NCBI GenBank assembly: GCA_025061935.1
Contig: JANWZY010000009.1
Coordinates: 1 to 5,932 of the forward strand
Source: Verrucomicrobiia bacterium
GTDB taxonomy: Bacteria > Verrucomicrobiota > Verrucomicrobiia > Limisphaerales > DTLC01
DNA length: 5,932 bases
Direction: 5' to 3'
Position numbers and translations under genes: made by a program. Position 1 is the first letter of the stretch, and each line of letters begins with the position of its first letter. This document shows, piece after piece, positions 1 to 5,223 of this stretch. The notes beneath the pieces were generated by a model. That model did no database searches. It saw nothing but the letters and a program-made list of their open reading frames with translations, and was not told the origin of the DNA.

Positions 1-663
1 CTCTGCGAATGCTACGAACGCGCGCGCAATGTCTTTGCAATGGATCAGCGGTCGCCACGGTGTACCGTCACTCATGATTCGGATTTCCCCTTTGGCAACG
101 GCGCATGCCAACAAGTTGTTTGCGACAAGATCGATTCGGAGGTTGGGCGAGTGTCCGTAAGCCGTAGCATTCCTGAGGAACGCGGGCGAAAAGTTTTTGT
201 CCGCCAACATGCTAATACCACGTTCTGCTTCGACTTTAGACGCCGCGTAGGCTGAAACTGGGTTGAATGCCGCCGTTTCGTCTAAGTCCAATTTTTCCGC
301 TTTGCCGTAAACGGAGCAACTGCCGGCGAAGAGGAACCGGGGCACACCCGCGGTTTTGGCTTTGCGAGCCAGCTCTATGGCGCCGAGCGTATTAACTTGA
401 TGCGTCAGACTTGGGTCGAGGTCGCCCATCGGATCGTTGGAGATAGCTGCAAGGTGGCATATGCAGTCATGTCCTTCTAATTCGCGCTCGGTGAGGTTGC
501 GGAAGTCTGCTGTGATTTCTTTGTCGGCTCTAGGCAACGGTTCCCAGGCGCATTGGTCGAAGTAACCAATGTCCACGCCTGTAACCGAGTGCCCGTGTTG
601 ATGTAGCACCTCGACCAGGTGCGCGCCGATGTAGCCGCGGTGTCCTGTGACGAGTACTTTCAT
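1..663 (-). CDS. NAD(P)-dependent nucleotide-sugar epimerase/dehydratase (extended SDR), 3' end outside window
   Basis: This is an extended short-chain dehydrogenase that should act on a nucleotide-activated sugar in the cytoplasm, by epimerisation, dehydration or reduction at the C4 region. The first 221 residues are visible and the rest lies beyond the left edge. The N-terminus has a Rossmann glycine motif, G7-x-x-G10-x-x-G13, in TGHRGYIG, and an acidic D31 at the end of the second strand that favours NAD. The catalytic triad can be placed at S115 (AGSCSVYG), Y139 and K143 (YAASK). Later conserved blocks are FLRNATAYG (162-170) and SDGTPWRPLIH (198-208), both typical of the epimerase/dehydratase family. 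The ATG at 663-661 is chosen because the Rossmann strand starts at residue 2; no clear Shine-Dalgarno precedes it. It lies 121 bases downstream of the cytidylyltransferase on the same strand, so a CDP-sugar substrate is plausible. That is inference; UDP- or dTDP-sugars cannot be excluded. Confidence 0.9.
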   Translation of the reverse strand, partial: MKVLVTGHRGYIGAHLVEVLHQHGHSVTGVDIGYFDQCAWEPLPRADKEITADFRNLTERELEGHDCICHLAAISNDPMGDLDPSLTHQVNTLGAIELARKAKTAGVPRFLFAGSCSVYGKAEKLDLDETAAFNPVSAYAASKVEAERGISMLADKNFSPAFLRNATAYGHSPNLRIDLVANNLLACAVAKGEIRIMSDGTPWRPLIHCKDIARAFVAFAE

Positions 664-784
664 TTCAAAGCTGCTGGACTTGAGGTGTTGGGAAAGGCTT
701 GCGGCCCAGTGGGGCGGGCGATTTTTGACGGCCAGGTGGAGAATTTTTCCATGTTCATGGTTGTTTTGGGCAGCCGTATGGGTT

Positions 785-1582
785 TTATCGCAGCCACGGC
801 GCGGTTCCCGACTCGACAAGCTTGCTGAGAAATTCCCTGTCGCGCTGCGTGTCCATGCATGCCCAAAAACCGCGGTGTCGGTACACGTTGAGTTGACCAT
901 CCCGAGCCAGTTTGACCAACGGCTCGCGTTCTAGCACGCAACCAGGGTCTTCGGAGATGTAGTTGCAAAACTTGCGATGGAAGAAGAAAAATCCCCCGTT
1001 AATCCATGTGTCGGCTATGTCCGGTTTTTCGCAGAATTCGACCACTTGGTCACCAGCGAGCTTGATCTCGCCAAACCGTGAGGGCGGGTTGACGCCCAGT
1101 ACTGTGCCGATCTTGCCGCGGGTAAGATGGTATGCGAACTCGTCAGCTAAGTTTGCGTCGGTGAGTCCGTCGCCGTAGGTGACCGCAAAATGCTCCGCGT
1201 TTCCGAGGTATTTGCGTGCTGCTTGTGCGACCCGGCTCCCGGTCATGTTTAGCTCACCCGTGTAAGCAAGCGTCACTTCCCAATCCAGGTCCTGTGTCAG
1301 CTCGTGCACTTTTACGGCGTTTGTTCTGAGGTTAATGGTGAAATCGGCGTTCCGTAGGTGGAAGCTGGCAAAGTAGTCTTTGATGAGGTCGGCTTTAAAG
1401 CCGAGGCACAGCACAAACCTTTTGAATCCGTGTTTTGCATAAATTCGCATTATGTGGAATAGGATCGGGTGTTGCCCAATAGGCACCATTGGTTTGGGCC
1501 TGAACTCGGTTTCTTCCCGTAACCGTGTGCCCATTCCACCGCACAGTATGAAGACCGGTACCTGACTCGGGTCTAAGTTCAT
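785..1582 (-). CDS. rfbF: Glucose-1-phosphate cytidylyltransferase
   Basis: It makes CDP-glucose and pyrophosphate from CTP and alpha-D-glucose 1-phosphate, the entry step to CDP-linked deoxysugars of O-antigen and other surface glycans. The 265-residue product is close to the roughly 257 residues of Salmonella RfbF and similar along its whole length. Visible blocks are the nucleotide-binding loop CGGMGTRL (14-21), RPKPMVPIG (28-36, with K30), YGDG (136-139, D138 a likely metal ligand), PPSRFGEI (166-173), EKP (185-187), INGGFFFF (194-201) and GFWACMDTQRD (238-248, with D244). The ending SGTAPW matches the family's GKAPW end. The ATG at 1582 is chosen because the first strand follows it. A reading frame continues upstream to an ATG at 2032, but that part resembles nothing and runs antisense through the glycosyltransferase. 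No good ribosome binding site is seen. The epimerase gene follows on the same strand; a CDP-glucose 4,6-dehydratase is not seen in the window. Confidence 0.95.
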   Translation of the reverse strand: MNLDPSQVPVFILCGGMGTRLREETEFRPKPMVPIGQHPILFHIMRIYAKHGFKRFVLCLGFKADLIKDYFASFHLRNADFTINLRTNAVKVHELTQDLDWEVTLAYTGELNMTGSRVAQAARKYLGNAEHFAVTYGDGLTDANLADEFAYHLTRGKIGTVLGVNPPSRFGEIKLAGDQVVEFCEKPDIADTWINGGFFFFHRKFCNYISEDPGCVLEREPLVKLARDGQLNVYRHRGFWACMDTQRDREFLSKLVESGTAPWLR

Positions 1583-1762
1583 GGGTTTTGGATTTTTTCT
1601 GCCCGTCGGAACTGCATTTTCGGCGACCACGTCTGCCGAAAAAATTGGAGAGCTTCGCAAATACTGCAAGGCCAAACTTACGGCCCGGTATTGGTCATAG
1701 CATGAACGCGTTTTGCGGAACGGGACTTGTTGTCTTAATCCAGCTGAGATAGAAAGGGTCTT
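1583..1762. promoter_or_regulatory. Divergent intergenic region between rfbF and the glycosyltransferase gene
   Basis: This 180-base spacer separates two divergent starts, so it should hold promoters for both directions. It is more AT-rich than its flanks. I could not find a convincing -35/-10 pair on either strand. The clearest structure is a perfect 8-base inverted repeat at 1617-1642, listed separately. The role is inferred from gene layout only. Confidence 0.45.
1617..1642. repeat. Perfect 8-bp inverted repeat in the rfbF leader
   Basis: TTTTCGGC at 1617-1624 is exactly mirrored by GCCGAAAA at 1635-1642, with 10 bases between the arms and 18 bases between arm centres. It lies 35-60 bases before the rfbF start. 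Neither strand has a T tract after the second arm, so it is not an intrinsic terminator. It could be an operator or an RNA hairpin in the rfbF leader; chance is also possible. Confidence 0.5.
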
Positions 1763-2734
1763 GTGAAATCGAGGGTTATTTGCGCCATACCCGTTTACAA
1801 CGGCGAGCAGTTCATTCAGCAAACGCTCGAATCGGTAGCTGCGCAGACTCAGCGTCCAGACCGGGTTGTTGTGCTGGACAACTGCTCGACAGACCGTACG
1901 CCTGAAATTGTAAAGAACTTCAGAGGCCTTGCGCTCGAATATGTCCGGAACCCTACGAACCTCGGTCTGTTCGGGAACTTCAATCGCGCACTCGAGCTGG
2001 CGCCGGAGACGGATTATTTGCACATATTGCACGCGGACGATTTGATCGAACCGCGGTTTTATGAGGTCTTGACCGGTCTGTTGGAGGATTGTCCAGGCAG
2101 AGGCATGGCTTGGTGCTTGGATGAGCGAATTGATGAGAACAACCGGCGCCTGAGCGTGTCCGGCCGGCCGAACGGCCGAGTTCGGGTGCTAGCAATGGAC
2201 AAGTTCCTGCGGCTCAAGGCCGAGATAGGAAACCAGGCTTTTTGTGCCACACTGCTCAAGACGGCTTATGAACCGGCGCCGTGTAAATTCAGACTCGACA
2301 TGCCAATCTTGGGCGACATGGTGTTTTGGGCCGAGTGGGGGACACATTGCAAAAAGATCGTTACGGTGAACCTGCCTTTGGCCAAATACCGGTGGCACGG
2401 GCGCAATGAGACCGTTTCGCTTGCACCGAACATTCAGTCGCTAATTGTGGACGAGTGGCGCACAATGCAAATTTGCGAGTCGTTGCGCGGTCATCGGGCC
2501 GGTCCGGTGCGATGGTTCAAGTTGAAGGGCTTGCTAGCGGTACGGTCGGGGATTAAGGCGAAGCGGTTCCAGCAATTGGGTAATCCCGCTTATGCGCGCG
2601 AAATTGTGCGGGTAGCACGCGGGATTACCGGGCCGGTGCCGTGGGTGCTAGGCCAGGTTTTGGTCCAGCTGCGGGAGCTATTAGTTTATAAGTTGGGTGG
2701 CCGGCCGCGGCATCCCAAAAATGTGTTTAGTTGA
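1763..2734 (+). CDS. Glycosyltransferase family 2 (GT-A fold)
   Basis: This 323-residue protein should transfer a sugar from a nucleotide donor to a growing glycan or lipid-linked acceptor at the cytoplasmic face of the membrane. The N-terminal GT-A domain (about 1-215) opens with the strand VICAIPVYNGEQFI (5-18), then SVAAQT (24-29) and VVVLDNCSTDRT (35-46, D39 for the nucleotide). The metal-binding DXD-like site is HADD (90-93), and D185 in GDMVFW sits where the catalytic base is usually found. YRWHGRNE (209-216) is the usual end of the domain. The C-terminal third (about 220-323) is basic, with hydrophobic stretches near 290-310 that may rest on the membrane; no clear transmembrane helix is seen. 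The start is GTG at 1763, preceded by AAAGGG with a 4-base gap. Donor and acceptor cannot be told from sequence. Its place beside rfbF suggests the same polysaccharide cluster. Confidence 0.93.
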   Translation: MKSRVICAIPVYNGEQFIQQTLESVAAQTQRPDRVVVLDNCSTDRTPEIVKNFRGLALEYVRNPTNLGLFGNFNRALELAPETDYLHILHADDLIEPRFYEVLTGLLEDCPGRGMAWCLDERIDENNRRLSVSGRPNGRVRVLAMDKFLRLKAEIGNQAFCATLLKTAYEPAPCKFRLDMPILGDMVFWAEWGTHCKKIVTVNLPLAKYRWHGRNETVSLAPNIQSLIVDEWRTMQICESLRGHRAGPVRWFKLKGLLAVRSGIKAKRFQQLGNPAYAREIVRVARGITGPVPWVLGQVLVQLRELLVYKLGGRPRHPKNVFS

Positions 2735-2781
2735 AACCGGCGCGGGGTTGTTCATGCCGGGGCCGAATCGAGGTTGAAACC
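2730..2781. repeat. Pair of 9-bp direct repeats (GTTGAAACC)
   Basis: GTTGAAACC occurs at 2730-2738, spanning the glycosyltransferase stop codon, and again at 2773-2781, 43 bases later. The second copy contains a possible -35 box for the next gene. Two copies alone do not make an array, and coincidence is possible. Confidence 0.35.
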
Positions 2782-2801
2782 CTGCGGCAGGCTGCTAAGT
2801 T
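2774..2801 (+). promoter_or_regulatory. Possible sigma-70-type promoter for the rnc gene group
   Basis: TTGAAA at 2774-2779 resembles a -35 box (5 of 6 consensus bases). TAAGTT at 2796-2801 is a weak -10 candidate, 16 bases further on. The pair lies in the only non-coding gap before the three-gene plus-strand group, about 30 bases before its first start codon. The match is by eye and the -10 box is poor. Confidence 0.3.
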
Positions 2802-2831
2802 AGAGCTGCGTTTCCGAGTCTTGGTGAGGTA

Positions 2832-3485
2832 ATGGAAACCTGGAACATACAGCCGCGTGCGCGCGTGTGCGCCGGGTGCGGCCAACCGTTCGCCGACGGA
2901 CAGACGTACTACACGCTCCTGTTCGACGAGAAACCGCGGTTCCGGCGCCGCGACGTGTGCGAGGGATGCTGGCGCAAAGACGATGCGGCCGGGGTGCGGG
3001 CGCGGCCGGAATTCATCTCGCGTTGGCAGGGCGTGTACGAGGCGCCGCCGCAGCGGCCAGACCAGGTGTATCGCGAGACGGCCGAGTCGCTCCTGCGGAA
3101 GTTGGTCGAGCAGAGCGACGCGCGGTACCAGCCGGCGAGCTACATTCTGGCAATAATGTTGGAGCGGAAAAGGGTACTGAAGGTCAGGGAACAGTTCGTG
3201 CGCGACGGGCGGCGTGTGTTTGTGTACGAGCATTCGCGCAGCGGCGAGGTGTTCACGATTACGGACCCCGAGCTGCGGCTCGACCAGCTCGAGCACGTGC
3301 AACGCGAGGTGACAGACCTGCTTGAGCACGGGTTAGTCTCGGACCGCGCTGAGGGCCAATCCGAAATGTGCGCGGTTGCTCAGCCGGCGGATTCGGCGGA
3401 CCGGGTTGTGGCATGTCCGGAGCCTGGTGCTGGCCAGTCTGCAAATGCCGGTGCTGGCACCGATGCAGCGCAGTCAAAAAACTGA
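2832..3485 (+). CDS. Conserved hypothetical protein with two CxxC pairs (zinc-ribbon-like), upstream of rnc
   Basis: The function is unknown. The 217-residue product begins with a likely zinc-binding module: C13-x-x-C16 in CAGCGQPF and C43-x-x-C46 in CEGCWRKD, spaced as in a treble-clef or zinc-ribbon fold. A charged, helical middle follows (about 75-125), including SYILAIMLERKRVLKV (103-118), then a strand-rich stretch FVYEHSRSGEVFTITDPEL (130-148) and a helix ending at LLEHG (163-167). Residues 172-217 are low-complexity, rich in Ala, Gly, Gln and Asp, and probably disordered. No signal peptide or membrane segment is seen, so it should be cytoplasmic. The ATG at 2832 follows GGTGAGGT (2823-2830), which can pair with the 16S anti-Shine-Dalgarno. 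The rnc start lies 11 bases after its stop. I recall similar small proteins before rnc in Verrucomicrobiota, but cannot confirm that here. A role in RNA metabolism or translation is only a guess from context. Confidence 0.85.
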   Translation: METWNIQPRARVCAGCGQPFADGQTYYTLLFDEKPRFRRRDVCEGCWRKDDAAGVRARPEFISRWQGVYEAPPQRPDQVYRETAESLLRKLVEQSDARYQPASYILAIMLERKRVLKVREQFVRDGRRVFVYEHSRSGEVFTITDPELRLDQLEHVQREVTDLLEHGLVSDRAEGQSEMCAVAQPADSADRVVACPEPGAGQSANAGAGTDAAQSKN

Positions 3486-3496
3486 ATGTTTCTTCC

Positions 3497-4216
3497 GTGC
3501 CGGACGTAGAGGTTCTCCAACAACGACTCGGCTACAGGTTCCACAGCCCCGAGCTGTTAGGTCTTGCGCTGACGCATCCGTCGGCTGCTCACGAGCGCGG
3601 CACGCCGTTGCAGCAAAACCAGCGGTTGGAATTCTTGGGCGACGCTGTGCTCCAGCTTGTGCTCAGCGCGGAGTTGTATACGCGGTTCCCGACGTTTCCC
3701 GAAGGCGTGTTAACCAAGGCCCGGGCGAGGCTGGTCAACCGCCGGGCGTTGGCCGAACAGGGGCGCCAACTCGGACTCGGCGAATTTTTGGAATTGAGCC
3801 GTGGCGAAGAGCAGCAGGGCGGTCGCAACAGGCCGTCTAGTTTGGCAGATGCGTTCGAGGCTGTGATTGGCGCCATTTTCCTCGATGGCGGGTTGGATGC
3901 AGCGCGCGCGTTCGTCCTGTCCAGGTTCGGGCACGCACTGGAGCAGTTACCGGCATTGCCCGCGATCGAGAATCCGAAGGGCGAGTTGCAAGAGTTGCTT
4001 CAAGCCCGTTCGGCGGCGCCGCCGCATTACAAACTAGTATCAGCCACTGGGCCGGACCATGACCGAGTTTTTGAGTGTACGGTCGAGCATGAGGGGGTTG
4101 AACTGGGTCGGGGTCGCGGTAAGAGCAAAAAGGAAGCTGAGGCGGCTGCAGCGCTTGCCGCGTTGGAGTTTCTGCGGCAGAAGGGTGTGCAATCCGGCGC
4201 GCCGGACGCCCGGTGA
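3497..4216 (+). CDS. rnc: Ribonuclease III
   Basis: It cleaves double-stranded RNA, notably in maturation of the rRNA precursor and in some mRNAs and antisense pairs, acting as a dimer with magnesium. From GTG at 3497 the protein has 239 residues, normal for bacterial RNase III. The N-terminal nuclease domain (about 1-150) carries the signature NQRLEFLGDAVL (41-52), with catalytic E45 and D49, and LADAFEAVIGAIFLDGG (116-132), with D118 and E121. The residue matching E. coli E38 is Gln (Q42), a substitution common in other bacteria. A double-stranded RNA-binding domain follows (about 157-228), including NPKGELQELLQ (159-169) and the GKSKKEAE helix start (208-215). The start is uncertain. An ATG at 3368 in the same frame would add a Cys/Trp-rich stretch foreign to the family. 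A CTG at 3482 would overlap the previous stop. No Shine-Dalgarno precedes 3497, so coupling to the upstream gene is possible. Confidence 0.95.
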   Translation: MPDVEVLQQRLGYRFHSPELLGLALTHPSAAHERGTPLQQNQRLEFLGDAVLQLVLSAELYTRFPTFPEGVLTKARARLVNRRALAEQGRQLGLGEFLELSRGEEQQGGRNRPSSLADAFEAVIGAIFLDGGLDAARAFVLSRFGHALEQLPALPAIENPKGELQELLQARSAAPPHYKLVSATGPDHDRVFECTVEHEGVELGRGRGKSKKEAEAAAALAALEFLRQKGVQSGAPDAR

Positions 4217-4250
4217 ACCTTTGCATGCGCGATTTGCGGCCCGGTGACTC

Positions 4251-5072
4251 GTGCGGACATTGGCGGTGCTGTTTTGGGCGGAAATATTGCGCTGGTTGGA
4301 GCGACGGCTTGTCTATTACCCGACACGCCGGTTCGTGGCCTGGCCGGACGCGCTCGGCCTGCGGTTTGAGGATGTGGTATTTCGCGCCGCCGATGGCGTG
4401 CAGTTGCATGGTTGGTTTTTCCCAGCCGTGCCCGGGGAGAATGACAGCGGGCTTGTCGTGCTTGTTTGTCACGGGAATGGGGGCAACATAAGTCATCGGC
4501 TCGAACTGTACCGCGTTTTGCTTGAGTGCGGTGTCGCAGTTTTCGCCTTCGATTATCGCGGCTATGGGCGCAGTGCCGGGCGCCCGAGCGAAGCGGGGAC
4601 GTATCTGGACGCGCAGGCGGCGTACAACTGGCTGCGGCGGAGAGGTTACGCGCCGGAGCAGATCGTTTGTTACGGCGAGTCGCTCGGCGGCGGGGTGGTT
4701 AGCGAGCTTGCCATTCGCGAAAAGGTGGGTGGAGTCGTAATTCAAGGCGGGTTCAGCAGCCTTGCGGACATTGGGTCAGAGCTAATGCCTTGGTTGCCAG
4801 TGCGGCGGCTAGCGCGCAACAAGTATGATACGAAATCGAAGCTCCCGCAAATACGTGTGCCGGTGCTGCTTATGCATAGTCGCGCGGATGAATTGATCGG
4901 ATTCCATCACGCTGAGAAGAATTTTGCGGCGGCCAACGAGCCGAAACTGCTTTGTGAGCTGGAGGGCGACCACAACAACCCGCTTTCCAATCCGGCGGTT
5001 TTCGCGGATGTTATGCGGAAGTTTCTGCGGTTGGTTGCGGTGAACGGCCGCGGCGGCAGCATGTGCCAGTAA
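4251..5072 (+). CDS. Alpha/beta hydrolase, probably N-terminally membrane-associated (BEM46/ABHD13-like)
   Basis: This is a serine hydrolase of the alpha/beta fold; the substrate is unknown, though an ester or thioester is likely. The 273-residue protein has the oxyanion-hole motif HGNGGN (74-79), FDYRGYGRSAG (100-110), the nucleophile elbow GESLGG (142-147, S144), the acid D213 in HSRADELI (209-216), and the histidine H241 in EGDHNN (238-243). The triad is complete. The N-terminus is short and hydrophobic, running into LERRLVYYPTR (16-26). That segment normally follows a membrane anchor in this family, here only about 12-15 residues long. The start is GTG at 4251: an in-frame stop sits 4 bases upstream (4245-4247), so no longer form is possible without a frameshift. 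No clear ribosome binding site is seen. The gene begins 34 bases after rnc and probably shares its transcript. Nothing in the sequence links its function to RNA processing. Confidence 0.9.
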   Translation: MRTLAVLFWAEILRWLERRLVYYPTRRFVAWPDALGLRFEDVVFRAADGVQLHGWFFPAVPGENDSGLVVLVCHGNGGNISHRLELYRVLLECGVAVFAFDYRGYGRSAGRPSEAGTYLDAQAAYNWLRRRGYAPEQIVCYGESLGGGVVSELAIREKVGGVVIQGGFSSLADIGSELMPWLPVRRLARNKYDTKSKLPQIRVPVLLMHSRADELIGFHHAEKNFAAANEPKLLCELEGDHNNPLSNPAVFADVMRKFLRLVAVNGRGGSMCQ

Positions 5073-5076
5073 CGCC

Positions 5077-5113
5077 CGCACCGGCGAGGCGTCGGTGCGC
5101 ACTTTGCGTGTTT
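5077..5113 (+). terminator. Possible intrinsic terminator after the hydrolase gene
   Basis: CGCACCGGCG (5077-5086) pairs with CGTCGGTGCG (5090-5099): ten pairs including one G-U, around a three-base AGG loop. It begins 5 bases after the hydrolase stop codon. The following tract (5101-5113) is only moderately T-rich and interrupted by G and C, so termination may be weak or factor-assisted. The hairpin itself is strong and well placed. Confidence 0.55.
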
Positions 5114-5157
5114 CCCAAGGTTGGTGCTGCAGGATTTTATGATTCACTCGGCGTGGC

Positions 5158-5221
5158 GTAGCAGTTGTGTAAAGCCGTCTTGCGCGACCTGGGGCAAATT
5201 TGGTTAGCTGCTACACAGTTG
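5158..5221 (+). repeat. Interleaved inverted and direct repeats in the aminotransferase leader
   Basis: GTAGCAG (5158-5164) is mirrored by CTGCTAC (5208-5214), and the pairing can extend to ten pairs (5158-5167 with 5205-5214) if two G-U pairs are allowed. TGTGTA (5166-5171) is mirrored by TACACA (5212-5217). CAGTTG is repeated directly at 5162-5167 and 5216-5221. The two inverted pairs share bases and cannot form together. The block ends 2 bases before the aminotransferase ATG, so it could be an operator or an RNA structure affecting translation. This is seen directly; the role is a guess. Confidence 0.4.
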
Positions 5222-5223
5222 GG

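Noticed and set aside
1583..2032. Upstream extension of the rfbF frame to an ATG at 2032 (415 residues in all)
   Set aside because: The added 150 residues resemble nothing in the family and run antisense through the glycosyltransferase gene; the ATG at 1582 gives the normal family length.
2730..2781. CRISPR remnant suggested by two GTTGAAACC copies
   Set aside because: Only 9 bases repeat, one copy overlaps a stop codon, there is no repeat of 24-37 bases, no further unit and no cas gene.
2781..2791. Small hairpin CCTGCGGCAGG as a glycosyltransferase terminator
   Set aside because: The stem is only four pairs with no T tract after it, and it lies inside the likely promoter region of the next gene.
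2727..3329. 200-codon minus-strand open frame
   Set aside because: It is antisense to the four-cysteine protein gene, which has a ribosome binding site and coherent motifs; this frame has none.
3368..3496. Longer N-terminus for RNase III from ATG 3368
   Set aside because: The extra stretch is Cys/Trp/Gly-rich out-of-frame translation of the upstream gene's tail and is foreign to RNase III.
3837..4745. 302-codon minus-strand open frame
   Set aside because: It lies antisense to rnc and the hydrolase, both of which have complete catalytic motifs; its Arg/Pro-rich product is typical of a GC-rich shadow frame.
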